Source: an uncultured bacterium (GTDB lineage: Bacteria > Planctomycetota > GCA-002687715). From it: a DNA stretch of 64,000 bases. Shown here in pieces: positions 26,254 to 34,969 of this stretch. The stretch lies in assembly GCA_902826835.1 (NCBI GenBank), contig CADEGH010000006.1:192929-256928 (forward strand), read 5' to 3'. The notes beneath the pieces were generated by a model. It worked only from the letters and a program-made list of their open reading frames with translations. It made no database searches and was not told the DNA's origin. Position numbers and translations under genes: made by a program. The first letter of the stretch is position 1, and each line of letters opens with the position of its first letter.

Positions 26254-27057
26254 ATGGAACCTACTTTCTCGGCCCTCCTCTGTGCGCTCGGTCTAATTCT
26301 CCCCGCTCCGGCGAGTATCGGCGGTGACATCGTGATCGAAGGCACGAAGCGCATCCGCCACGACTTGTTCATCGAAGTCGCCCCCGACTTCGGGTCTCTC
26401 GGCACGGCCTACACGATCAGGGACGGAGACAGCCTGGCCAAGATCGCGGAGACCCAACTGGGTGACCAGGCGCGTTGGCCGGAAATCCAGCTATGGAACA
26501 AGATCGAGTCACCCGACCTCCTCAAACCGGGTGTGACGCTGGTGCTCCCCCCGAGGATCTTGCCGCGGGTTGAACCGGGCCAGACGGATTGGGTTCTGTT
26601 GGCGGCGGCCGACTTCCAAATGGGCGGACTACCGGTCCCCGTCGCCAAGGATCATGCCTTGCCGCCGGCGCGGTACCACACCACGCTGTTCGCGGTTCCG
26701 CGCAGTCGAGTTGGCGAATTGTTCGCACTGACTCGCGAACGTGGCACCGCCCAGAAAGTGCTCGAACTCGATTGGCTGGCCAAGTCTCCGTTTCTCCCGG
26801 GGATCGAGACGGTGAAGGACACCGATCCGGCGACTCGGCTCTCCACCACCTATGAATGGAAGGGAGTGGAGAATCGGGCCGTCCAGTTCGAGGCCGGGAA
26901 GACCCGCCGGTTCGGAAGGGACGACCGGGAACTATCCATGACTCCTGGATTATCCGGGGGGTGGCCCGCCAAGGTGCTCTTTTCCAGCCTGGCACTTGCG
27001 GGAGTCGCGGGTCTGGCCTTCTTGGCTCGTCGACGCAGCGGACTAGCGCCCGAGTGA
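26254..27057 (+). CDS. LysM-domain protein with C-terminal membrane anchor
   Basis: A 267-residue protein with a signal-like N-terminus. Its LysM domain (about 52-102: YTIRDGDSLAKIAETQLGD, WPEIQLWNKI, PDLLKPGVTLVLP) probably binds peptidoglycan. Residues 105-225 are unassigned, and a single transmembrane helix near 240-258 is followed by a basic tail (RRRS). GTGA overlap with the next gene suggests an operon of three coupled genes, LysM protein then two integral membrane proteins. Confidence 0.85.
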   Translation: MEPTFSALLCALGLILPAPASIGGDIVIEGTKRIRHDLFIEVAPDFGSLGTAYTIRDGDSLAKIAETQLGDQARWPEIQLWNKIESPDLLKPGVTLVLPPRILPRVEPGQTDWVLLAAADFQMGGLPVPVAKDHALPPARYHTTLFAVPRSRVGELFALTRERGTAQKVLELDWLAKSPFLPGIETVKDTDPATRLSTTYEWKGVENRAVQFEAGKTRRFGRDDRELSMTPGLSGGWPAKVLFSSLALAGVAGLAFLARRRSGLAPE

Positions 27058-27998
27058 TCTGGCTTCTCCCCCTCTTCGCGTCGGTGGCGGCCCTCGCCTT
27101 TCCTCTGCCGGTCTACGCGGCAAGCCTCGCCCTCTTCGGACTCCCCCACGTACTCGCGGAATTGCGCTACGTCGACCTGCGGTTCGTACCCGGGAGTCGG
27201 TCGCGGCCATTGTTCTTGGCGCTCGGGTTGGTCTTGGTTCTCGCGGGCCTGCGGGGATGGTCCTTGCTCGGGCTTGGTCGGACCGGTGCGATCGCTCCGT
27301 ACGAGATCGCCCTCATAGCTCTCCTATCTCTCGGCACTGCCCTCTTTACGAAAGGCACACCGAGGCTGATCTGCGTCGCGGTTGGGATGGGAGTCCTCTT
27401 TGGAGCCAGTCTCAATATCGCTGCGACTCTCGTCGTGATCGCGTTTCTGCACAATCTGACTCCGGTCTTGTTTCTCGCGGAGCGGCTGGAGGGGGCCGCG
27501 CGGACGAGGGCGATGCGCGCAGCGGCTTGGGCTTTCCTGGTAATCCCGCTCCTGATGGCCGGAGTCGCATCGGCCGTGACGATCGAATCCACTCTCGTCA
27601 TCGTCCTCGGAGGCGTCGGGGATCTGAGGGCTCACCTCGGATCCTACATCCCACCCGGACTCGTGGATCGTGATTGGGCGGTCACTTTCTTTGCGATCGC
27701 GGCCTACCTTCAGGTCATGCACTACGCGGTGGTCCTCCACGTTCTCCCGAAACTCGTGCCGTCGGAGGAGCCCCAGGCATTGGTGCCTTGGCCCTGCCGT
27801 GGTCGCCGGATCCTGCTTCTCGGCCTCGCAAGCGCCCCACTCACCGTTGCCTTCTGTTTGGATTTTGCGAGCGCCCGCGCGACCTATGCCGTGTTTGCCG
27901 CCGTGCATGTATGGATCGAGGTTCCGGCCCTCTTGGGAGCCTGGAAATCGCTAGGATCCCCCGGACTCGTCACGTCGGCCGCCGGAGCCCCCTCGTGA
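27054..27998 (+). CDS. Polytopic membrane protein with conserved-looking intramembrane histidines
   Basis: A 314-residue, roughly 8-9 helix membrane protein, GTG start overlapping the LysM gene stop. Histidines sit in motif-like settings: GLPHVLAELRY (H32), FLHNLTP, MHYAVVLHVLPK and AVHVWIEVP. This pattern resembles membrane di-iron or carotenoid-cleaving Brp/Blh-type proteins, but I cannot establish homology by eye. It overlaps the following small membrane gene (GTGA), so the two are translationally coupled and may form one complex. Confidence 0.75.
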   Translation: MIWLLPLFASVAALAFPLPVYAASLALFGLPHVLAELRYVDLRFVPGSRSRPLFLALGLVLVLAGLRGWSLLGLGRTGAIAPYEIALIALLSLGTALFTKGTPRLICVAVGMGVLFGASLNIAATLVVIAFLHNLTPVLFLAERLEGAARTRAMRAAAWAFLVIPLLMAGVASAVTIESTLVIVLGGVGDLRAHLGSYIPPGLVDRDWAVTFFAIAAYLQVMHYAVVLHVLPKLVPSEEPQALVPWPCRGRRILLLGLASAPLTVAFCLDFASARATYAVFAAVHVWIEVPALLGAWKSLGSPGLVTSAAGAPS

Positions 27999-28315
27999 GA
28001 GATCTGCTTCCATACTTGGTCCCCTTTGTCGCCACGGTGAGCATCGAAACGGGAATCGCGTCGCTCAGTCCTCGCTGGCGCATTCGACGACTCATCCTAA
28101 TGGTGCTCTTTGCGAATTGCCTGACTCATCCCGTAGCCTTCACTCTCTACGAACAGGATGTTCTGACTTGGCTGCCGCTCGAGATTCTCGTCACCGCGAC
28201 CGAAACTCTCGTCTATGCTCGGCTCGCGCCCATGCCGCTCCCGACCGCCCTGCGCATGGGCGTCCTCACCAACGCCGTGACCGCCGGCCTGGCTTGGATC
28301 CTTCGATACTTCTGA
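27995..28315 (+). CDS. Small membrane protein
   Basis: A 106-residue protein with about three transmembrane helices, GTG start overlapping the stop of the preceding membrane gene. Notable segments are PYLVPFVATVSIETGIA and ANCLTHPVAFTLYE, the latter with a polar His in a helix, and ETLVYARLA. I do not recognise the family. The 4-base overlap suggests it works with the preceding protein. Confidence 0.7.
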   Translation: MRDLLPYLVPFVATVSIETGIASLSPRWRIRRLILMVLFANCLTHPVAFTLYEQDVLTWLPLEILVTATETLVYARLAPMPLPTALRMGVLTNAVTAGLAWILRYF

Positions 28316-28328
28316 GGACACCCCATCC

Positions 28329-29399
28329 GTGACCACTCGCACTCCCGCCGTCGCTTGTCTCGTTGCTCTCATTTCGTTCTCGGCGATGGCCCAGCCGACC
28401 GCCGCCGATCGGACGCGGACGGCGCTTCAGAAAATCGTGGACAGCGGAACGCCCGGTGTGGGCGCAGCCGTGATGGTTGGCGGGAAGGTCACCTTTGCGG
28501 ACGGCGTCGGCTTCGCGGATGTGGAATCACAGGTTCCCGTCACGGCGAAGACTCGATTCCGCATCGCCAGCATTTCCAAGTCGATCACCGCCGCCCTCAT
28601 GTTGCGTTTGGTCGACCAAAAGAAGCTCGACCTCAACTCGTCGGTGCGCACCCATCTCCCGGACCTCGCCGAGCGCTACGAGCCCGTGACGCTGCGGCGT
28701 CTGGCGGGGCACCTGGGCGGCATTCGCCATTATCGCGGTCAGGAGTTTCTGAGCACGATCGCATACCCGACCGTGAGTTCAGCGCTCGGAGTCTTCATCA
28801 ACGATCCCTTCGCGGAACAGGTCGGCGCGAAGTACCACTACACCACCTACGGCTTCACCCTGCTCAGCGCCGCGCTCGAGAAGGCGGGCGGCGGGAGTTT
28901 CCTCGAACTCTTGCAGCAGCTTGTTCTCGCGCCGCTGGAAATGGCCGAGACTGGGCCCGATGAGTGGAGGAAGGTCATTCCCTATCGGGCGCGCGGTTAC
29001 GAACAGGACTCGTCGGGCGCTTTGGCGAACGCGCCTTCGGTCGACAATTCCAACAAGTGGGCGGGCGGCGGGCTTGTGGCAACCCTTTCCGATCTCGGCC
29101 GGTTCGGACAAGCTCATGTGCGGCCCGGATTTCTCAGTGAAGCCACCTGGAACCAGTTGTTCGTTCCCGGCAAGAACGCCGACCAATCTTCGACGCACTA
29201 CAGCCTGGGGTGGGGAACCGGGACGATCCAAGGCAACGAGCGCTACCTGAGCCACAGCGGCGGGGCGATCGGCGGGTCTTCCTTCTTGCTCGTCCTTCCC
29301 GATCGGGAGGTCGTGGTGGCGTTGGCGGCCAACCGGTCCCAGAGCTCCCTCAACCTCGCACTCGCCCGACGCATCGCCGATCATTGGAAGAGCCAGTGA
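28329..29399 (+). CDS. Secreted serine hydrolase, beta-lactamase class C-like
   Basis: A 356-residue exported penicillin-binding/beta-lactamase-fold hydrolase, GTG start with signal peptide to about residue 21. The SxxK motif SISK places the nucleophile at Ser81 and base at Lys84. The usual YxN reads YTT within HYTTYGF, so the Asn is a Thr. The KTG-equivalent is HSGG near the C-terminus. Members act as esterases, D-aminopeptidases or D-Ala carboxypeptidases; the substrate is unknown. It follows the membrane genes by 13 bases and may be the last gene of that operon. Confidence 0.88.
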   Translation: MTTRTPAVACLVALISFSAMAQPTAADRTRTALQKIVDSGTPGVGAAVMVGGKVTFADGVGFADVESQVPVTAKTRFRIASISKSITAALMLRLVDQKKLDLNSSVRTHLPDLAERYEPVTLRRLAGHLGGIRHYRGQEFLSTIAYPTVSSALGVFINDPFAEQVGAKYHYTTYGFTLLSAALEKAGGGSFLELLQQLVLAPLEMAETGPDEWRKVIPYRARGYEQDSSGALANAPSVDNSNKWAGGGLVATLSDLGRFGQAHVRPGFLSEATWNQLFVPGKNADQSSTHYSLGWGTGTIQGNERYLSHSGGAIGGSSFLLVLPDREVVVALAANRSQSSLNLALARRIADHWKSQ

Positions 29400-29507
29400 A
29401 CTTCGGGTCTATCGCGGCCCCGAGCGGCGGCCGCACATCCACGAAGGCGACCGAGGCAGCCCAAGTGTAGGCGCGCCCCAGCTTCCCGCCGGCCTCGATG
29501 CGAAGCT

Positions 29508-30395
29508 TCAACCTCCTCGCTTCGGCGTGGTGCCACCGAGCTCGGCCTTGCGGAACATGTCGGCCTCGAGTGGGAAACTGACCGAGTGCCCGCCGAGTTG
29601 GAACTCGACATGGCTGCCATCCAGATTGGCCTTCATCACCGAGACTTTGGGGTCGGCGGCCTTCCGCGTTCCCTTGACTTCCCGATCCAGGCCCAGGAAC
29701 CGAAGGACCGGCTCCTCGCCGGGAACGATCGCCAGGATGGTGTCAGGTTGCTCCTGATCGTAGACCAGCCTCGCCACCGGGAACGCTTCCTCCGCCTTGC
29801 CGGCGAGGATCGGATCAAATTCAGGACCCGACGGCAACTTCACCGTTTCGAGCGTCAGGCCGACCTTGCCGAACTTGGCCTTCTTCTTCGTGACCCCCAA
29901 GACTCGCCACGGCTGCTCCAGGATGTGCGGACCGAAGCGGATTCGAAACGTCAAATGGCCCGCTGCCTTGTCCGCTTTGTCCTTCGGAGCTTCAAGGTTG
30001 AGCTCCAGCTTGTCCGAAGGCGGAGTCTTGCCGGACACCTCGCTCTTGGTCAGGGGGAAATTCCCGAACTTCGGACCGTCCCGGTACGTCGTGCCACCCC
30101 GATGGAACAGGAGCGCCCACTCCCCCTCGCCGATTTTCAGGTTGAGGTTGTACTGTCCGGGGAAGACGACTCCGTCCTTTCGAACGAGGGCTCCCGCGAG
30201 CTCACAAGTCGTCGCCGATCCCGAACCCAGGCGCCACCAGGTTCCGGGGCGAGCCTGCTCCATCAAATCCGCCCGCCAGCGCAGGGCGCCGTGCTTGATT
30301 TCGATCGGGCCGGTCTCAGGGCTCTGGTATTTGGCGTTTTGGCCGGACGCCATCGAGACGAGTAGCCAAAAAGCGACCATCGTGAGGGGTTTCAT
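29508..30395 (-). CDS. Secreted DUF2911-like protein
   Basis: A 295-residue exported protein. The start at 30395 (MKPLTMVAF) gives a signal peptide to about residue 18. Residues 35-110 resemble DUF2911: a PGTWWRLGSGSATT segment, then a strand-rich VFPGQYNLNLKIGEGEWALLFH. The remainder is beta-rich with a lysine-rich linker (KTPPSDKLELNLEAPKDKADKAAGH). Function of DUF2911 is unknown. It stands alone between oppositely oriented genes. Confidence 0.75.
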   Translation of the reverse strand: MKPLTMVAFWLLVSMASGQNAKYQSPETGPIEIKHGALRWRADLMEQARPGTWWRLGSGSATTCELAGALVRKDGVVFPGQYNLNLKIGEGEWALLFHRGGTTYRDGPKFGNFPLTKSEVSGKTPPSDKLELNLEAPKDKADKAAGHLTFRIRFGPHILEQPWRVLGVTKKKAKFGKVGLTLETVKLPSGPEFDPILAGKAEEAFPVARLVYDQEQPDTILAIVPGEEPVLRFLGLDREVKGTRKAADPKVSVMKANLDGSHVEFQLGGHSVSFPLEADMFRKAELGGTTPKRGG

Positions 30396-30556
30396 GCAGG
30401 GTCTCCGAAGCAGGTGAAGCTCCACCCCGATAACCTCCGACGGGCGCCGACAATTCCTCAGAAACACCAACCCCGCTGCCGGTTTCCTGGCTTCCCGCGC
30501 TATGCTCTTTGCGACTTGCTCGGATTCCCCTCTCCCCCTGCCGCCGAGTTCGCCAC

Positions 30557-32362
30557 ATGGTGCTTCGTGCGTCCCCACTGCTCGCAATTCTCCTGTCCGC
30601 GGTCACCCTGTCCCAGACCCCTTCCCTACCGCCCTCGCCTGGCGGCGACCCCCTGTTTCGGGTCGCGGTCGCGTCCCCGAGTCCACTCTCCGATCGAGGC
30701 CGGCTGGAGCGCCTCGGCTACGACGTGAGTTGCCTGCCTCATGGCCCCGGGCACTTCGAAGCGGTGGTGAGCGCCGCGGAATTGGCCGCGCTCCAAGCCG
30801 GAGGATTCACCGCGGCCGTCCTGGAGACCGCTCAGCCATTGGCTGACGTCGTGGCTACCGAGATCCCCGCTGGCTACCGGGATCTGCCTGGCATCGAGGC
30901 CGCGATGGCAGCGTTCGCGCAGGCGCACCCGACCCTCGCCGTGGTGGTCGACATCTCAACCGTGTTTGGCCCCGGTCCAACGGTGGAGGGCCGCACCATC
31001 AAAGCCCTCAAAATCTCGGACAACGCGCCGGTCGACGAAGACGAGCCGAACGTCCTCTTCGCTTCCTGCCACCACTGCCGAGAAATCGTGACTCCCGAGA
31101 TCTCGCTGGACATCATGGATCGCCTACTCACGGGGTACGGCGTCGATCCCGCGATTACCGCCGCCGTGAATAGCCAGGAAATCTGGCTGATCCCCGTCCA
31201 GAATCCGGATGGACTCGCTTACACCTGGAGCACCAACAATCTGTGGCGCAAGAACCGCGCGCCCAACCAGAGCGGTTCGTTTGGCGTCGACCTGAACCGC
31301 AACTACGCGCTCGGGTGGTCCTCGAACTGCTCCGGTTCAACCAGTCCCACGTCGGAGACCTACAAGGGTGTCACCCCGGAGTCGGAACTGGAAACCCAAA
31401 CCATGGTGGCGTTCTCGCGGGCCCGGCGTTTCGCCAAGGTGATGGACTATCACTCGACTGGCCGGGAAGTCTTGCTGGGTTACCTCTGCAGCCCGCTGCC
31501 GGCGGCCCAAAACAGCCTCATCGACAGCCACGGAGTCGCCCTCTCGCAGCTCTCCGGATACGACACGCGCGAACCCTCGGCGGAGGGTGAACACCAGCAA
31601 TGGCAGATCCGGGAGCAGACCAGCTACGCCTTTCTCACGGAAACCGCGACGAGCTTCCAGCCGACGTACCAGGCTGCGCTGGCGGAAGCCAACTTGACCT
31701 GGACGGCCGCGCTCCAGTTCCTCAGCGAGCCCATTCCCTTGACAGGACGAGTCACCAACGCGGTCACCGGAGCGCCTCTCGTCGCTCAAATCGATATCGC
31801 GGGGGCCGGTTGGGCCATGGGAGAAACCCGCCACAGCGAGTCTCGCTTCGGCCGGTACTCACTCTTCGTGCCGACTGGCCTCACGACCCTCACCGTCTCG
31901 GCCCCTGGCTATTTACCTTCGACCCAAGCGGTGAGCGTGAGCCCTAATTCCACCGCGCTGCTGGATGTGGCGCTCACCCCGGGGATGGCACCCTTTACGG
32001 TGGAGTTCTCTACGAGTGGAGCTGGTCAAGGTGACTTGCGTCTCGGATTCGATGGAATCCCGAGCGACTGCAACTCCGGTTACACCCTGATTTCGTTTGC
32101 GACCACGTTTCCGGTCGGAACCGGGCCAGCCTTGGGTCTCTGGCCGGATACCACGACCTTTGCGGCCTTCTTCGCCCCGCTCGGGCCAGGCTCGATATTC
32201 CACTGGACCTGGCCGGTGGTCGGGCTGTTTCCGGCCATCGACCTCGACTTGCCGCCCGGATCTGTACTCTTGCCGTTAGGCCAAAGCGTGGACGCCCTTG
32301 GCATCGCGGTGCGCACCGGCAATTCCCCGGTCGTTTCCCCGATTGTGCGGGCGACCTTTTGA
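30557..32362 (+). CDS. Secreted M14 zinc carboxypeptidase with C-terminal beta domains
   Basis: A 601-residue exported peptidase. The start at 30557 gives a signal peptide (LRASPLLAILLSAVTLS). The M14 catalytic domain (about 100-400) has zinc ligands H173 and E176 in HHCRE, a substrate-binding NR in VDLNRNY, the third zinc ligand in MDYHSTG, and the catalytic Glu in LTETAT. A carboxypeptidase-regulatory-like beta-sandwich (PLTGRVTNAVTGAPL) follows, then a ~120-residue C-terminal beta domain of the kind that also ends other secreted proteins here. It should cut C-terminal residues from external peptides. Confidence 0.92.
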   Translation: MVLRASPLLAILLSAVTLSQTPSLPPSPGGDPLFRVAVASPSPLSDRGRLERLGYDVSCLPHGPGHFEAVVSAAELAALQAGGFTAAVLETAQPLADVVATEIPAGYRDLPGIEAAMAAFAQAHPTLAVVVDISTVFGPGPTVEGRTIKALKISDNAPVDEDEPNVLFASCHHCREIVTPEISLDIMDRLLTGYGVDPAITAAVNSQEIWLIPVQNPDGLAYTWSTNNLWRKNRAPNQSGSFGVDLNRNYALGWSSNCSGSTSPTSETYKGVTPESELETQTMVAFSRARRFAKVMDYHSTGREVLLGYLCSPLPAAQNSLIDSHGVALSQLSGYDTREPSAEGEHQQWQIREQTSYAFLTETATSFQPTYQAALAEANLTWTAALQFLSEPIPLTGRVTNAVTGAPLVAQIDIAGAGWAMGETRHSESRFGRYSLFVPTGLTTLTVSAPGYLPSTQAVSVSPNSTALLDVALTPGMAPFTVEFSTSGAGQGDLRLGFDGIPSDCNSGYTLISFATTFPVGTGPALGLWPDTTTFAAFFAPLGPGSIFHWTWPVVGLFPAIDLDLPPGSVLLPLGQSVDALGIAVRTGNSPVVSPIVRATF

Positions 32363-32405
32363 TTGGGCCGACCGTGGAAGCGGCCTCTGCGAAGCCCCGG
32401 CGCGG

Positions 32406-32822
32406 TCAGCCGAGTTCGGCGAGCAGTTTGGCAACCTGGTCCCTAATCAGATCTCTCACCTTCCGAAACTGATCGGGTGGCAAATCGCGTGGATCGGGGA
32501 TCTGCCAATCGATGCGCCGCTCCGCGGCCACGGCCGGGCAAGCATCCCCGCACCCCATCGTCACCACGGCCGCGTAAGGCCCGCGGTCGAGGTCGCCAAG
32601 CCCCTTGGATTGGTGGGCCGACAAGTCGTACCCGATCTCGGCCATGCTCACGATCGCCTTCGGATTGACACGACCGCTCGGGCGAGATCCCGCACTCGCA
32701 GCCTCGAAGCGCCCCGCACTCAGCAGCCGCGCAAAAGCCTCGGCCATCTGGCTGCGATTAGAGTTTTCCACGCAAACGAACAAGATCTTTCTCTGGGTCA
32801 CGGGCTTGCGATCAAGCGGCAT
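32406..32822 (-). CDS. arsC: Arsenate reductase, low-molecular-weight phosphatase type
   Basis: A 138-residue thioredoxin-coupled ArsC that reduces arsenate to arsenite. The P-loop CVENSNRSQ has the nucleophile Cys17. The second and third redox cysteines lie in VTMGCGDACP. The protein overlaps the aquaporin gene by 11 bases; together they fit the pathway in which an AqpS-like channel lets arsenite out after reduction. No ArsR regulator or ArsB/Acr3 pump is visible nearby. Confidence 0.93.
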   Translation of the reverse strand: MPLDRKPVTQRKILFVCVENSNRSQMAEAFARLLSAGRFEAASAGSRPSGRVNPKAIVSMAEIGYDLSAHQSKGLGDLDRGPYAAVVTMGCGDACPAVAAERRIDWQIPDPRDLPPDQFRKVRDLIRDQVAKLLAELG

Positions 32823-33543
32823 GGGGGGTTCCCTTTTCCTCGGCCCGGCAGCAACCCGGACGCTGCATCATGCGACAGGACCAAAGAGCGAGCTGGGCAC
32901 CGATGGGAGTCGCGATCAAGTACAGCCAAAGCGCGGCGGTCTGTCCCGAGATGACAGCGGGCCCGAGCGAGCGCGCCGGATTCATCGATGCTCCGGTCCA
33001 AGGCCCGCCGAAGTAGGCCTCCAAAAAGACCACCGAGCCGATCGTGATCGCACACACGGATCGCGGCCACCGCATCCACTCACTCACCCAGAGGATGGCT
33101 CCCGCAAGAGCAAACGTGAGGGCTACCTCCAGGGCAAACACGACCGGAATCGTGGTGCCCGGAAGACTCGAGCCCAAGTCGGGGTCGCCGGGAAACAGCA
33201 AGCTCAAGCTGAAGCTTGCCGCCAGTGCGGCCAGACTTTGGACGAGGGCGTAGGACAGCGCAGTTCGTCCGTTCAGATGCCCCATCTGCCAGGCAATCAG
33301 GGTCACCGCGGGATTGAGATGGGCGCCACTGGTGGCACCCAGGGCCAGGATCATGAGAGTCACGATCCCCCCGAACGCAAGCGAGATCCCCAACTGACCT
33401 AAGGCTCCCCCAGTTGCGCGATTCACGATGATGGAGCCGGTTCCCACCAGCACCAGCAGGAAAGTGCCGACCCACTCCGCTCCGAGCGCTTTCCACGTCG
33501 AGTGATCACGGCTCATGGCAGGAGAATCGCTCAGCCCACCCAT
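32812..33543 (-). CDS. MIP/aquaporin-family channel, probable arsenite channel
   Basis: A 243-residue, six-helix major intrinsic protein. Both pore motifs are present, SGAHLNPAVT and GASMNPARSLGPA. The C-terminal tail has a Cys pair (RPGCC). Its overlap with arsC suggests it exports arsenite by downhill flow, as described for AqpS in Sinorhizobium; that role is inference. The Met at 33516 (MSRDHSTW) may be the true start. Confidence 0.88.
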   Translation of the reverse strand: MGGLSDSPAMSRDHSTWKALGAEWVGTFLLVLVGTGSIIVNRATGGALGQLGISLAFGGIVTLMILALGATSGAHLNPAVTLIAWQMGHLNGRTALSYALVQSLAALAASFSLSLLFPGDPDLGSSLPGTTIPVVFALEVALTFALAGAILWVSEWMRWPRSVCAITIGSVVFLEAYFGGPWTGASMNPARSLGPAVISGQTAALWLYLIATPIGAQLALWSCRMMQRPGCCRAEEKGTPHAA

Positions 33544-33596
33544 CCGTTCAAGAGACGACTCCGCCCCCTCAAGGGCGGTGAGCCGCGACGGCCGGA

Positions 33597-34658
33597 CTAT
33601 CGAGTCGTGAGCGAGGTGCCCGAATCCGCACCGATTTCCACGAAGCTGATGCGCCGCGAGAGCTGCGCTTTCTTGTCGCCTTCTGGAAGCACTCGAACGG
33701 GGGCTCCGTCGACTTCAGCGTGCCCGATGATCATCGTGTTGACGCGAGCCGCGGACGCTGGCGGATCCAAAGCAAAGTCACGACCTTCGTTGAGCCACAC
33801 CCGCTGCGCGCTCAGGCCACTCGCCCAAATGCGACGGCCTTCACCCGACGCCGCGTCGGCCTCGACGATGTCACAGGGGATCCAGCCGTATCCCGGGATG
33901 AAGTACTCGGGCCAGCACCGGTAACCCGGATCGACACTTTCCTTGCCGAGATTGCGATCTAGGAGGCGATACCCCATTTGCAATCGGGCGGGAATGCCGA
34001 GCGCGCGCGCCATCGCGATGAACAGCGAATGAAGGTCCGTGCAGCAACCGCCGCCTTGTTCGATGCACAGAGTGGCGTCGCCCACGCCGCAGCTCGGCTT
34101 GCTCGGATCCTTCGAATAGTGGTCGACTTGCTTGGCTACGTGTTCGAGAATCAACTGCGCCTTGAGGTACGGGTTTGTCTCCGACCCACAAGCCTGCTCG
34201 GCCATCCTGCGGATCGCTTCCGTCACAGTCATGTGGGGGCTATCGATCCGGAGAGACTCTGAGAAAATCGTCCGGTAGTCGGCAGAGAAATCGCCCACCC
34301 GAGCCGGATCAACCTGGACGAGCACTTGCTCTCGTCGCAGCACGTAGTCGACGATGACCTCGATCGTACCGGCCGGTGGCTTCTCGACCTCGACGTACAG
34401 AAACCGGTTGGCTCGGTCGGAATCATGCGCGATCCGCCACTTGCCGGGAGCAGACACTACCCTCAGGTCCAATATCTCCTGATGACGGTTCTCCGTCGGC
34501 ACCGAGACCCAGAATTTGAGGACGCCGGCGTGCTGCGGAATCTCGGTGACGCTGGCGATTTGTCGAACCCGGTAGATCCGGGCTGGCGGATCGATCGGAG
34601 TTGGCTCCTGGGCGTTCTGCAGCGACAGGACCAAACCAAGCAGGCTGAGGTAGGGCAT
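33597..34658 (-). CDS. Secreted transglutaminase-like protein with altered His motif
   Basis: A 353-residue exported protein. The start at 34658 gives a short signal peptide (MPYLSLLGLVLSLQNA). The transglutaminase-like core (about 170-290) has the Cys motif GGGCCTDLHSLF followed by the RALGIPARLQMGY strand. The His motif, usually HxWxE, reads RCWPEYFIPGYGW: the codon at the His position is CGG (Arg). The D of the triad is in PCD. Whether the domain is still catalytic is uncertain. Nearby genes give no functional hint. Confidence 0.82.
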   Translation of the reverse strand: MPYLSLLGLVLSLQNAQEPTPIDPPARIYRVRQIASVTEIPQHAGVLKFWVSVPTENRHQEILDLRVVSAPGKWRIAHDSDRANRFLYVEVEKPPAGTIEVIVDYVLRREQVLVQVDPARVGDFSADYRTIFSESLRIDSPHMTVTEAIRRMAEQACGSETNPYLKAQLILEHVAKQVDHYSKDPSKPSCGVGDATLCIEQGGGCCTDLHSLFIAMARALGIPARLQMGYRLLDRNLGKESVDPGYRCWPEYFIPGYGWIPCDIVEADAASGEGRRIWASGLSAQRVWLNEGRDFALDPPASAARVNTMIIGHAEVDGAPVRVLPEGDKKAQLSRRISFVEIGADSGTSLTTR

Positions 34659-34969
34659 TAGCTGAATCCGCGGGAAACGGTGTACAGGAGCATACCGTAC
34701 GCCTTCGCAATTTCCGAACTCGGAAAGCCGCGTGGGCAGGAGAATGAGGCCGAACTCCGGTTCACTTCCGAATCTTCGAGATGAGCGAATGGGCACCCGT
34801 CCAGTGGATCCGATTCAAAGGCGCGCCTCGGGAGTCCGTTTGGGGTCAAGACACCCCACCGGTTCTGCATCCTAGCCGCGCGGAACGCCCTGAGGTGACT
34901 TCCTTCCACTCCGACCTTACCCCGTGCTCGACCGGTCTGGTATCATGACAGAATCCAAGGGAGTCCTGC
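34659..34969. other. Intergenic region between divergent genes
   Basis: 311 bases between the transglutaminase gene and the beta-helix gene, which point away from each other. An extended -10-like TGGTATCAT ends at 34946, 23 bases before the beta-helix ATG, without a good -35. The sequence GGGAG (34959-34963) is a likely ribosome-binding site for that gene. Nothing else stands out. Confidence 0.4.
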
